Shown: positions 9,963 through 18,589, counted from the stretch's first letter. The stretch is DNA of 64,000 bases from Plectonema cf. radiosum LEGE 06105 (GCF_015207665.1 NZ_JADEWL010000018.1:22676-86675), one strand, 5' to 3'. The notes: generated from the sequence alone by a model not told the origin. A program made the numbers and translations.

Positions 9963-10304
9963 ATGTCTGAAGATAACGGAATCACGATTAATCCTCAAGG
10001 GGATGCGGTGGGAATTTCGATTGGTGATGATAATTATCAAGAGGGAGTTTTTGCTAAAACCAGTGGTGATGTTGCAAATGTCGTCAATGAAATAGAAAGT
10101 TCGCGAGAAGCAGCTTCACCACGAATGAAAGCACTTTTTGCTCAAATTCAAAAGAGTATCGAAAACAATAATGATTTATCCCCCCAAGATAAAAGTTACG
10201 CTTTACAGCAATTAAAATCTTTAGAATCTACAAGTCAAGCTGATAAAAACCAATTTATGGTAGCAGAATCGGATCAAATCTTGTCTGATGCTTCAATAAT
10301 GTAG
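9963..10304 (+). CDS. Hypothetical acidic protein, 113 aa
   Basis: Family not recognised. ATG at 9963 follows a good ribosome binding site (AGGAG, 6 bp away). The N-terminus is Gly/Asp/Asn-rich (GITINPQGDAVGISIGDDN) and looks like a short beta-helix or cap. Residues about 45-105 are a charged, helical, Gln-rich segment likely to self-associate. There is no signal peptide or membrane helix. The same frame stays open upstream through a hydrophobic stretch and into the heptamer array, so a longer or formerly longer gene is possible. It converges on the ZorB-like gene and could belong with that locus. Confidence 0.55.
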   Translation: MSEDNGITINPQGDAVGISIGDDNYQEGVFAKTSGDVANVVNEIESSREAASPRMKALFAQIQKSIENNNDLSPQDKSYALQQLKSLESTSQADKNQFMVAESDQILSDASIM

Positions 10305-10378
10305 AAATATTTGATAATCCATAAAAGTATCGCAAATCTGGTTTTTAAAAACTGGATTTGGGGTATAAATTCCATAAT

Positions 10379-10443
10379 CAGAAGTCGGGTTTTTACGATT
10401 ATTGTCTGATATAGCAAATATTTAAGATAAAAACCCGACTTCT
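10379..10443. terminator. Inverted repeat of the AGAAGTCGGGTTTTT family, likely two-way terminator
   Basis: AGAAGTCGGGTTTTTA at 10380-10395 pairs exactly with TAAAAACCCGACTTCT at 10428-10443, a 16-bp stem around a 32-nt loop. Each arm carries its own T or A run. It lies between two convergent genes. Relatives of the arm occur at 39945-39997 and 45309, so it is also a dispersed repeat. Confidence 0.55.
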
Positions 10444-10472
10444 TGCTGAGTAATCCTATATATAAAAATAGA

Positions 10473-11186
10473 TTATTCTGGAGTAGTTTCCTGAGCTAAT
10501 TGAGTAAACCTAATTTCAATTCTTCGTCTTTGTTTATCTTCTTTTCTTTGTGGTTTAGCAAAGCCACGATTTTGAGGTAATAGTAATTGCCCTGATGAAT
10601 ATGCTCGAAATGAAACTTGTTTAAATCGTCCTGTTTTTTCTTGATTTTGGGCTTTTTGTAGCTCCTTAATTACAGCTAAGGCTCTCATTAATCCTAAATC
10701 GGTATTAGAACCAGGACACAAAATAGAAACGTTTTTGGCTTGAGTAGCGACTGCTTCTAATTCTTTATCTAAGTTACCACGTCTGCCGAATTTTTGATGA
10801 CAATTAAGAGAACCAACTTCTTGTCCATCGGTATGACCAATAACTTCGATAATGTCTATTATATTTTGAGCATTATCAAGTTGCTGTTTGATTGCTTGTA
10901 AAATTTTACCATCTTTCAGATTATTTTGAATATCTTTGCTGAGATTACTGGGTAATTCAGCACTACCAGATGCAAATTTGTATTCTTCTGAGGGGAGAAC
11001 AATAATTTTTTGTTTGCTATTATCTGACTGTTGTAAACGTTGCTGACGGTTTAAACTAGGAATTTTAGACATACTTAATAACAGTAGTAAAGTCAACACC
11101 ATAAAAGCATTGGACATTAAATCTGTAAAGGAAGTCCAAATATTAAATGTATCTGGAGCTAAATTACTTCTAAATCTTCTAGACAT
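10473..11186 (-). CDS. OmpA/MotB-domain stator-like protein (ZorB-like)
   Basis: A single-pass inner-membrane protein of 237 aa with a short cytoplasmic N-terminus. The helix at about residues 19-40 carries the motif SFTDLMSNAFMVL, with Asp22 where MotB/ExbD/ZorB proteins bind the proton. An OmpA-like peptidoglycan-binding domain follows at about 75-235 (EVIGHTDGQE; RRRIEIRF near the end). ATG at 11186 is preferred over the upstream TTG. It is the second gene after the MotA/ZorA-like gene, 92 bp away on the same strand, and the two should form one ion-driven complex. ZorB of Zorya defence is the closest layout I know; a generic 5-TM motor is the alternative. Confidence 0.75.
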   Translation of the reverse strand: MSRRFRSNLAPDTFNIWTSFTDLMSNAFMVLTLLLLLSMSKIPSLNRQQRLQQSDNSKQKIIVLPSEEYKFASGSAELPSNLSKDIQNNLKDGKILQAIKQQLDNAQNIIDIIEVIGHTDGQEVGSLNCHQKFGRRGNLDKELEAVATQAKNVSILCPGSNTDLGLMRALAVIKELQKAQNQEKTGRFKQVSFRAYSSGQLLLPQNRGFAKPQRKEDKQRRRIEIRFTQLAQETTPE

Positions 11187-11278
11187 ATAAAAGCTGGTCA
11201 AAAGGGAATAGAATAATTTTGTATATCTTAACTCTGCTTACTCGGTGTTTTTGGCGGTTTTTTACTCTTAAATACATA

Positions 11279-12535
11279 TTAATTCTGAGCTTTAAAAGCA
11301 TTAACTATATTTTGTAAATCCTGATTAATTTGCTGTAAAATCTGACTATTATTAACAATCTGAATTGATAATTGTTGTAAGTTATAATTGTGTATACTAA
11401 CTTGTCCTGTATGATTATTTAAAGCTTCTTTAACTTGAGAAGCATTGATATTAAAAGTTTGAGTTGAAGATAAAAGAGAGTTGCCATTTTCTTCTAATCG
11501 TAAAGATACATTCGATAATTCATTCTGATTACTTTTAATCAAATTTTGTATTCTTGACGAATTATTATTTAAATCGTTAATAAGTGTTTGTAAATTCTCA
11601 GTATAACTTGCTAATGCTGTACTAGCTCCTTCCAAGGATACTGTTGATGTTTTTAAAGTAGAACTAAAATTTGAAAAATCTTGGGTTACTTTTACTAAAT
11701 TACTTGTTGCATCATTCAATACATGAGAACTTTTTTTGATAATATTACCAGCATCCTCAGTTTTTGATTGAAATCCTTTAGAACTTGTGAACAAATTTTG
11801 AGAAGAAACAGATACCGATTTTTCTAACTCTTTAATACTTTGCGGTAAATTTAATAAACTTTGAATTAACTCATCAATTTTTTCTTGAATACTCGGTAAA
11901 TTGAGTAAAATGTGACATTCATTTTCTAAATAATATTCTAACTGATTGAATAGATTATTTTTGCATAATTCCAAATCGTATCCAGGATAAAATTTTGCAA
12001 TAATTACACTACTAACTAATGCTGCTAAACTACTAATAAAGGCAATTGCCATTGAACCAATAATATCTTCTAAAGTTTCGTCTAAAGGTATTTCTCCACC
12101 TGTATTACGACTTAAAAGAAATAAATTAATCGTGATACCGACAAAAGTACCTAATAAGCCAAATGCTAATAATAAATTGGGTAAGTTGTGATAGTAACGT
12201 TGGTTTTTTTCCCAAATTTGTAATTCTTGATTTTCGCGAAAAATTTTATCTAGTAAAGATAGTTTATTAATTTTATATAGTTGATTTGGAGAAAATTTTC
12301 TCAAAGCACTATCTAAATCTGAATTAAGAGTTTTGATAATGCGATCTAATTTTTGATTATCAAGCATATCTCGTCTCGTTTGTATGCCGTCAAAGCATAA
12401 CTTAGATATCAAACTGATAAAAATTATTACTACTAACCAAGAAAGAATATTAGGAAAAAATATAGATAAAACTAATAACAAAGAACAGATAAAGATAATT
12501 AAATAAAACAATAAGTTCTTATTCATCTGAAACAT
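11279..12535 (-). CDS. MotA/TolQ/ExbB-type channel with coiled-coil tail (ZorA-like)
   Basis: A 418-aa membrane protein. Hydrophobic helices lie at about residues 8-27 and 30-46; the MotA/TolQ/ExbB core follows with NLLLAFGLLGTFVGI (about 119-133) and SMAIAFISSLAALVSSVII (about 161-179). Residues 190-418 form a long polar Ser/Asn/Gln-rich coiled coil. Membrane core plus a long cytoplasmic tail is the ZorA plan, where the tail relays motor motion. The ZorB-like partner follows. A divergent Ser/Thr kinase starts 170 bp away. ZorC, ZorD or ZorE genes are not present nearby, so this is not a complete known Zorya operon. Confidence 0.75.
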   Translation of the reverse strand: MFQMNKNLLFYLIIFICSLLLVLSIFFPNILSWLVVIIFISLISKLCFDGIQTRRDMLDNQKLDRIIKTLNSDLDSALRKFSPNQLYKINKLSLLDKIFRENQELQIWEKNQRYYHNLPNLLLAFGLLGTFVGITINLFLLSRNTGGEIPLDETLEDIIGSMAIAFISSLAALVSSVIIAKFYPGYDLELCKNNLFNQLEYYLENECHILLNLPSIQEKIDELIQSLLNLPQSIKELEKSVSVSSQNLFTSSKGFQSKTEDAGNIIKKSSHVLNDATSNLVKVTQDFSNFSSTLKTSTVSLEGASTALASYTENLQTLINDLNNNSSRIQNLIKSNQNELSNVSLRLEENGNSLLSSTQTFNINASQVKEALNNHTGQVSIHNYNLQQLSIQIVNNSQILQQINQDLQNIVNAFKAQN

Positions 12536-12705
12536 AAGTTTGTGGCAAAATAGTTAAAATTAATTAAGTAATATATTTAATGTCAAAATATTAACTGTAA
12601 CAGTAATTATACTAGTATAATAGAAAAAATTTGGTAAATTATTGATTCTATAAAGTTAAATTAAAAACTTCATATGAATATTGCAATAGTAAACTAGGGA
12701 TTGTC

Positions 12706-13728
12706 ATGATGAGGGGATTGTCACAAATAACCCACAGAGGTTATGCAATCATTAAGAAGTTGGGTGAAGGAGGATTTGGAACTACTTACTTGGTAAAGTC
12801 AGTAGATAATCAAAATCACTATGCTCTCAAGCATTTTACTTTTCCTAATAATGATCCAAATAACTACGCTATAGCTCGGAAATTGTTTCTTAGAGAAGTT
12901 GATATTCTCAAGAGTTTAAATGGACATTCGCAAATTCCCCAATTTATTGATTACTGGGAAGAAAATCAAGAACATTTCTTAGTAGAGGAGTTTATTGCTG
13001 GTGAACTTTTGCAAGAAGAGTTGGAACAAGGTAAAAAATCAGAGGAATATATCATTGAATTATTAACAGAAACTTTGACAATTTTGCAGCTTATACATAG
13101 TAAGCAAATCATTCACCGCGATATTAATCCTAGTAATATTATCAGACGTAGTTTGGATAAAAAATTAGTGTTAATTGATTTTGGTGCAGGAGGAATTAAA
13201 CAAGTTTTAAGAACTAGAATATCTACTCAAATACAAACTCCACCGACGAGAATTTATACTTTGGGCTATGCTCCTGTAGAACAAATTCAAGGAAATCCAC
13301 AATATAACAGCGATATTTACGCATTGGGGATGACTGCAATTCAAATGTTAACAGATATAGAGCCGCAAGATTTGCAAACAGATATCAACGGAGAAATCCT
13401 TTGGTATCATCAAGCAGAAGTGAGCGATTGGCTAAGAAATATTCTGGATAATATGGTACGTTATGACTATAGAAGTAGGTATAGTTGTGTTGATAGAGTA
13501 TTGGAAGAATTATCTCAATTTAAATCAAATTCTCCTACAAAAATAGTTAGTGTCCCAAATAATTTAAATGCATCTAAAGCAGAGTTAGGAAGCGATAGAA
13601 TTATTTTAATTTTAGTGTGTTTACTAGCTCTTTTATCCGCAATTAAAATTTTATCCGCAGCAGGTGTTTTTCCTGGAAGTAAAGATATCAAACCAGAAAG
13701 TCAACCTTCTAAACTCTTACAATTTTAG
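12706..13728 (+). CDS. Membrane-anchored Ser/Thr protein kinase (Hanks type)
   Basis: A 340-aa kinase with a Gly-rich loop (LGEGGFGTTYLV, about residues 19-30), the ATP-binding Lys42 (YALKHF), catalytic loop HRDINPSN (137-144) and DFG at 158-160. The usual Lys of HRDxKPxN is Asn141, a non-canonical change; the catalytic Asp139 and Asn144 remain. APE is replaced by the cyanobacterial APVEQ form. One membrane helix at about 294-318 precedes a short extracytoplasmic tail with no sensor domain. Start ATG at 12706 or 12709. It diverges from the ZorA-like gene, whose Ser/Thr-rich tail is an obvious possible substrate (inference). Confidence 0.88.
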   Translation: MMRGLSQITHRGYAIIKKLGEGGFGTTYLVKSVDNQNHYALKHFTFPNNDPNNYAIARKLFLREVDILKSLNGHSQIPQFIDYWEENQEHFLVEEFIAGELLQEELEQGKKSEEYIIELLTETLTILQLIHSKQIIHRDINPSNIIRRSLDKKLVLIDFGAGGIKQVLRTRISTQIQTPPTRIYTLGYAPVEQIQGNPQYNSDIYALGMTAIQMLTDIEPQDLQTDINGEILWYHQAEVSDWLRNILDNMVRYDYRSRYSCVDRVLEELSQFKSNSPTKIVSVPNNLNASKAELGSDRIILILVCLLALLSAIKILSAAGVFPGSKDIKPESQPSKLLQF

Positions 13729-13748
13729 ATTTTGGATTGAAGGAGTTC

Positions 13749-13864
13749 CCAATTACCAATTACCAATTACCAATTACCAATTACCAATTACCAATTACCA
13801 ATTACCAATTACCAATTACCAATTACCAATTACCAATTACCAATTACCAATAACCAATTACCAA
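13749..13864 (-). repeat. Heptamer array, CAATTAC type (longest of this polarity)
   Basis: Sixteen nearly perfect copies of CAATTAC fill the gap between the convergent kinase and histidine-kinase genes. An open frame through it encodes repeated ITNYQLP and is rejected as a gene. Confidence 0.92.
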
Positions 13865-13881
13865 ATCATTCGGACATAATA

Positions 13882-14997
13882 TTACTCATCAATTGTATCA
13901 ATTAATGGTAAAGTAACAGTAAAAGTGGTACCGATTCCAACTTCAGTATCAACAGTAATTTTACCACCGTGTAAATCTACCGATTGTTTGACAATTGCCA
14001 AACCCAAACCAGTACCGGGAATTTGACCAACATTAGAAGCACGACGAAATGACTCAAATAAATAAGGCTGGTCTTTTAAAGGAATACCAATACCCTTATC
14101 TTTGATTTTAAATGTAATCTCTGTACTTTGAAAAGTCAAATTAAAATCTATTTTACTATTCGATGGTGAATATTTGATTGCATTGGTGAGCAAATTTGTG
14201 AGAATCTGACGTAGTAAATTTTCATCTAAATAAGCGTTTGTATATTCACCGTGAATTGTAAAATTAATGTTGTGGTTAGTAACGACACCTACCTCAATTT
14301 CTGCGATAAGTTGACGGCAAAATTCTGGTAAATCTAAAAATTGTAAATTGCACTTTTGCTGTGTCAATTCTCCTTTAGTTAATGTTAAAACATCATCTAA
14401 AGTATTAGTCATTTTACTAGAAGATGCTTTGATGCGCCCAAATAATTCGTGTTTCTTTTCTGGAGTTAACTTTTCACTTCCACGATAAAGCATTTGCGCG
14501 TAGGCTAAAATAATATGCAGCGGATTGCGAAACTCGTGAGATGCAACTGAAATAAAACGGCTTTTTAATTCGTTGAGATTTCTTAAATTATCGTTAGCAG
14601 CTTTCAATTTTAATGATAACTGTCGTCTTTGTAATAAAGCTTCTATACGCACCTGCAATTCGACTTTTTCTATGGGATTAGTAATCAACTCATCAATAAT
14701 TTTCCATAGATGTCGCGTTACCATTTTCACGTCAGTGCGGGATGTCATTAAAAGAAACGGTAGAAAAACAGGTTCTTCTGCTTTTTTGGTTGCTTCTACC
14801 CAATGGCTGAATTTATCTAAAGCTCTAGGACCAAGAATACACAAATCAAAAGAATTATCTAATTTTAAAGAATTATCTAACTTTAATAAATCATCATTAG
14901 CAGATGGATAAAAAATTTCATAACCTGCTTCTTGCAAAGAATGGGATAGCAAACATCGATTTTGCTTGTGTTCGAGAAGTAGTAAAATCTTTTTCAT
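13882..14997 (-). CDS. Histidine kinase with degenerate N-terminal receiver
   Basis: A soluble 371-aa kinase. Residues 1-120 fold as a response-regulator receiver, but the phospho-accepting Asp is replaced (DLCILGPRAL, Gly56) and the conserved Lys-Pro is Asn-Pro (ITNPIE), so it is probably a pseudo-receiver. A short coiled coil leads to the HisKA H-box SHEFRNP (His154) and then HATPase boxes NLLTNAIKYS, DKGIGI and GTGLGLAIV. No membrane segment is present. It lies 83 bp after the KaiC-like gene on the same strand, so the two are likely co-transcribed, as SasA-like kinases work with KaiC proteins. An 18-bp tandem duplication repeats residues 39-44 as 45-50. Confidence 0.88.
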   Translation of the reverse strand: MKKILLLLEHKQNRCLLSHSLQEAGYEIFYPSANDDLLKLDNSLKLDNSFDLCILGPRALDKFSHWVEATKKAEEPVFLPFLLMTSRTDVKMVTRHLWKIIDELITNPIEKVELQVRIEALLQRRQLSLKLKAANDNLRNLNELKSRFISVASHEFRNPLHIILAYAQMLYRGSEKLTPEKKHELFGRIKASSSKMTNTLDDVLTLTKGELTQQKCNLQFLDLPEFCRQLIAEIEVGVVTNHNINFTIHGEYTNAYLDENLLRQILTNLLTNAIKYSPSNSKIDFNLTFQSTEITFKIKDKGIGIPLKDQPYLFESFRRASNVGQIPGTGLGLAIVKQSVDLHGGKITVDTEVGIGTTFTVTLPLIDTIDE

Positions 14998-15080
14998 CCC
15001 TAATTCCTCTGCTCACAAATTGATTAACTAATTCTAAATTCCGAATATTGCTGCTTACTATCAAAAAAAAAGGCTTAAAT

Positions 15081-16535
15081 TCATATTTTATTATCATTTA
15101 TATCTACCCATTCTGGAGTACCACTAAGAATTTTTCGTAAATTAATTAATGGTTTACCAATTTTAATCCCATAACGAGTAATTTCTATTTCTCGCAAACT
15201 TTTTTCAAAATCAGATAACCTTTTTTTCAATACACCAATAGCTTTTTGCATTTTGCCATCAATTTCTAAATAACGTAAGAAAATAATATTATCTGCAATA
15301 TAACTAATACCTAATTCAATAACGCGGAAATCACCCGTAATATTTTCTGTTTCATTAACTACAATTACCGTAATACCCATATTTTGTAAATACTTACACA
15401 AAGCGTGCAAATGAATCACCAAATCTTCACGACGACGCATGGCAAGTCTGTAACCTGCAATGCTGTCAATCATCACAATACGAGCTTTATTTTGTTCTAC
15501 TTCGTAACGTACTAGATTGGCAAATTCGTCAGGAGTCAAGTCTAGAGGTTCAACTCTGACAATAGACAAATTACCAGTTGCAATCATTGCATGAATCGGA
15601 ATATTTACCCCTTGAGAACGAGCCAATAAAGTTTCTTCATTTTCCTCAAAATTATAAATTACCGAACGTTCACCTCTTCCTGCTGCTTCTTTCATAAACT
15701 GGAGTCCTAAAGTAGTTTTACCTACACCCGTCGGACCAGTTACAATTGTTACAGTTCCCCGTTCAATACCACCATGGAGCAATTCATCTAATTCTGGTAT
15801 ACCAGACGAAATTGTTTCAAGATTGAATTCTCGTTTAAAAATTTGTGGTTGTAATCTGGGAGCAACTTGCATTCCTTGAGAAGTTAAACGTAGCGAATGT
15901 AAACCAGGGAGAAAATTAGAACCACGAAACTTAGTAACGCTAATACTTCTTCCTTGTAAGGAATTATGCAGGTCAATTACTCCGTCACTAATAAACTGTA
16001 AATCATCATCAGGAGCTTCTCGACTACTCTCAGAAGTAAATAATACCGTTGCGCCAGCTTGCAATAAAAATTGTACAAATGATAATACTTGTTTACGAAA
16101 CTGAAAATCATCAGTACACAAATAGCGAAAGTGTGTCATCGAATCAATCAAAACTCTTACTGGCTTAAGTGATTCTACAGTCTCGATAATTCTTTGAGTT
16201 GTAGGTTCTCGCTCAACTTCCGCAGCGGAAAAAATATCATAAGTTTGGATTTGCCTGAAAAAATCTGCACCGGGACTTAAATCCAGAAAATTGATCGCTT
16301 CAGTATCAAAGCCCAGAATTGCACCATTCGTTTTAATTTGTGTTGCTGGTTCTCCTAAAGTAATATAAAGACTTGTCTCATTTTTTGCGATACCAGCAGC
16401 CAAAAAGTGCAATCCTAAAATAGTTTTACCACAACCCGGACCACCCCTTGCTAAATAAGCTCGCTTTGGGATTAAACCCCCCTTAAGAATTTCATCAAAG
16501 CCTACAATTCCGGTAGAAAAACGAGCTAAATTCAT
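15081..16535 (-). CDS. KaiC-like double-RecA ATPase
   Basis: A 484-aa KaiC superfamily protein with two RecA-like halves. Walker A motifs are GPGCGKT (32-38) and GPTGVGKT (267-274); Walker B-like segments are VRVLIDSMT and ARIVMIDSIAG. The C-terminal half aligns with KaiC CII up to GTPEW. At the autophosphorylation site the clock KaiC has Ser-Thr within ISTI, whereas here the sequence is ISYI (Ser411-Tyr412). That, and the absence of kaiA/kaiB, argues against the core clock KaiC and for a KaiC2/KaiC3-like signalling ATPase. Its partner is probably the histidine kinase just downstream. Confidence 0.88.
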   Translation of the reverse strand: MNLARFSTGIVGFDEILKGGLIPKRAYLARGGPGCGKTILGLHFLAAGIAKNETSLYITLGEPATQIKTNGAILGFDTEAINFLDLSPGADFFRQIQTYDIFSAAEVEREPTTQRIIETVESLKPVRVLIDSMTHFRYLCTDDFQFRKQVLSFVQFLLQAGATVLFTSESSREAPDDDLQFISDGVIDLHNSLQGRSISVTKFRGSNFLPGLHSLRLTSQGMQVAPRLQPQIFKREFNLETISSGIPELDELLHGGIERGTVTIVTGPTGVGKTTLGLQFMKEAAGRGERSVIYNFEENEETLLARSQGVNIPIHAMIATGNLSIVRVEPLDLTPDEFANLVRYEVEQNKARIVMIDSIAGYRLAMRRREDLVIHLHALCKYLQNMGITVIVVNETENITGDFRVIELGISYIADNIIFLRYLEIDGKMQKAIGVLKKRLSDFEKSLREIEITRYGIKIGKPLINLRKILSGTPEWVDINDNKI

Positions 16536-16855
16536 TAATCAACTTTCCGCCCTGTAAAATTCAATAATATGTCAAATCTAAATCAAATCTCAATTATTGT
16601 ACTTTAATTATTATCCAAATATAGATGTCATAACTAAGGCTTAATGTCAGATATTTGCCTGTTTTAAACTTATAACCAATGACTTATTTATATCTCATTA
16701 GCCGATTATCTAATTAAATACTTAAGATGCTCAAAAAATCTGATCAAACAATCGCCTAAGCGGAGTTTCCTAATCCACCCCCTGCCGATGCACCTGGTTG
16801 CTAATATAAAGTAAAGCGGAACCATTTCACGTTGATAGTTGTGAGTTAGAAAACT
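16536..16855. other. Intergenic region between divergent KaiC-like gene and def
   Basis: This 320-bp AT-rich gap separates two divergent genes and must contain both promoters. I see no gene, array or clear hairpin in it. Confidence 0.5.
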
Positions 16856-17419
16856 ATGTCCTCTGCGATCGCTGTTGAGAAAAAAAAGTTAAAAAATCCG
16901 CCCTTGGAACTTCATTACTTGGGGGATAAGGTTTTAAGACAACCTGCAAAGCGCATATCAAGGGTGGATGACGAAATTCGTCGATTGGTGCGCGAAATGC
17001 TGCAAACGATGTACAGCAATGACGGTATTGGTTTAGCTGCACCCCAAGTCGGAGTTCACAAACAACTTATCGTTATAGATATTGAACCGGATAACGCAGC
17101 TAATCCGCCATTGATTTTAATTAACCCAATGATTAAAAAAGTCTACGGTAACATCTGCGTAGAACAAGAAGGATGTCTAAGCATTCCAGGTGTTTATCTG
17201 GATGTTAAACGTCCTGAAATGGTAGAAATTACCTATAAAGATGAAAATGGTCGTCCCCAAAGTTTGAAAGTTGGGGATTTACTCGGACGCTGTATCCAAC
17301 ACGAGATGGATCATCTTAACGGTGTGGTATTTGTAGATCGAGTAGAAAACACCTTAATTTTGAACCAAGAGCTATCCAAGTATGGTTTTTCCCATCAAGC
17401 TGTAAAATCAATAGCATAG
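16856..17419 (+). CDS. def: Peptide deformylase
   Basis: Metalloenzyme that removes the formyl group from the N-terminal Met of new proteins. All three family motifs are intact: GIGLAAPQVG, EGCLSIPG (metal-binding Cys) and QHEMDHLNG (two metal-binding His and catalytic Glu). Length is 187 aa, typical of the cyanobacterial enzymes. ATG at 16856 fits; a HIP1 octamer sits in codons 3-5. The 68-aa membrane protein follows after 11 bp and may share the transcript. Confidence 0.97.
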   Translation: MSSAIAVEKKKLKNPPLELHYLGDKVLRQPAKRISRVDDEIRRLVREMLQTMYSNDGIGLAAPQVGVHKQLIVIDIEPDNAANPPLILINPMIKKVYGNICVEQEGCLSIPGVYLDVKRPEMVEITYKDENGRPQSLKVGDLLGRCIQHEMDHLNGVVFVDRVENTLILNQELSKYGFSHQAVKSIA

Positions 17420-17430
17420 GGGGAAAATTT

Positions 17431-17637
17431 ATGAACACGATGACTCCAATTGCGGGTTTGTTTTTACTTGGTTCTTGCATTGCTGCGATCGCAGCAGTTG
17501 GTTCAATTTTTGAACTGACTTCGGGACAACCAGATTTAGGAATGCAAAATACGGCGATTATTTTGGGAATTAGTATTCCATTGACAATTTTGTTTTTCTT
17601 TGCCGCAGTACGAGATGCGCGAGCTAATATGAAATAA
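17431..17637 (+). CDS. Small two-helix membrane protein, 68 aa
   Basis: Two hydrophobic helices at about residues 6-28 and 42-60 are separated by a short polar loop (ELTSGQPDLGMQN), and the tail is basic (RDARANMK). It starts 11 bp after def with a purine-rich upstream stretch (GGGGGAAAATTT), so translation coupling is plausible. I recognise the type as a conserved cyanobacterial small membrane protein but know no function. Confidence 0.72.
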   Translation: MNTMTPIAGLFLLGSCIAAIAAVGSIFELTSGQPDLGMQNTAIILGISIPLTILFFFAAVRDARANMK

Positions 17638-17651
17638 GCATCAGGTACGAA

Positions 17652-17714
17652 TAAAGGAAAAAGGAAAAGGAACAAAGCTAAACTTAGTTCTTTTACCTTT
17701 TACCTTTTTATTTT
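17652..17714 (+). terminator. Candidate terminator after def and the 68-aa gene
   Basis: AAAGGAAAAAGGAAAAGGAAC is followed after a 13-nt loop by GTTCTTTTACCTTTTACC and a T-rich run. The stem is long but imperfect and weak in G-C, so efficiency is uncertain. Confidence 0.45.
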
Positions 17715-17794
17715 TATGGATACAGGGAATAGGTGAAAGGTCAAAGGTTAAAGGTTAAAGGTTGGAGGTTGAAAGTAGTGATTATTAAGTGTTA

Positions 17795-18589
17795 TTAAAA
17801 GCCAGAAATTTTCTCGCCGTAGCCAACTTCTACATCATCAAAATAAATTATTCGAGAATCGACAACAGATTTTTGGGGATTGTATTTCCAATCTGGTTTA
17901 TATATACCAATTTTTAAATAAACACCTTTTTGATCATTATAAGAATTGGCACCTTTACTATTCACAATTTTTTGTTTATCTTGCCAAACTTCTACGATTC
18001 CATCCTGTAAATAAGACCATTTCATATGAAAAGTCCATTCAACCCATCTCCCTTTCAAATCATCTAAGTTTCCTTCCCATAAAACTGACTTACCTTCCGG
18101 AGTGTTGTTTTGTGTTACTTCCTTAGAATCCCATTGTTTTTGTATATTAATTTTATTACCTTTAATACCCATTGATAAAGGTGGACTTCGCCAATTTTCT
18201 CCTTTATCAAAATCAGGATAACTGTGCCATTGAGTGATAATTTCAAATGAATCGGAATCAGTTTCCCAATCATCTGGGATAAACATTTTCAAACGATACC
18301 AATTATCACCCCCAGGTTCTTCTAATCTTGTGGCAAGTTCGGAACGCTTACTGTCATGAATCTCTTTGTCATCCCTTCGCAATTCAAATTTAGCGGATTG
18401 TTTTCCTTGATAAAACGTAGTAGTTGAATATTTATAAGAATGTTCGCAGCAAGCTTCTAAAGCATTCCAAACATCTCCCTTCTGAAATAAGGTTTCTTCA
18501 AAATCATGTCGAAGAGTATTTGCTTTTGAAGACTGAATTCCAAGTAATACAACTAAAAGAAAACAAACACGACTAACTAAATTTTTCAT
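17795..18589 (-). CDS. Secreted polysaccharide lyase-like protein (heparin lyase I fold)
   Basis: A 264-aa protein starting at ATG 18589 (MKNLVSRVCFLLVVLLGIQS) with a clear Sec signal peptide ending near residue 23. The mature part is a beta-jelly-roll of the polysaccharide-lyase PF14099 type: HDSKRSELA early, WYRLKMFIPDDWETD, then GRWVEWTFHMKWSYLQDGIVEVWQDK and YLKIGIYKP. The SKRSE and WVEWTFH segments are the recognisable core of this family, which includes glucuronan and heparin-type lyases. The substrate is unknown; self-made exopolysaccharide or a host/algal glycan are both possible. A longer start at 18652 would bury the signal peptide and is rejected. Confidence 0.75.
   Translation of the reverse strand: MKNLVSRVCFLLVVLLGIQSSKANTLRHDFEETLFQKGDVWNALEACCEHSYKYSTTTFYQGKQSAKFELRRDDKEIHDSKRSELATRLEEPGGDNWYRLKMFIPDDWETDSDSFEIITQWHSYPDFDKGENWRSPPLSMGIKGNKINIQKQWDSKEVTQNNTPEGKSVLWEGNLDDLKGRWVEWTFHMKWSYLQDGIVEVWQDKQKIVNSKGANSYNDQKGVYLKIGIYKPDWKYNPQKSVVDSRIIYFDDVEVGYGEKISGF

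Noticed and set aside
9963..13728. Complete Zorya defence system
   Set aside because: Only ZorA/ZorB-like genes are present. No ZorC, helicase-nuclease ZorD or HNH ZorE lies nearby, so the name is used only as a structural comparison.
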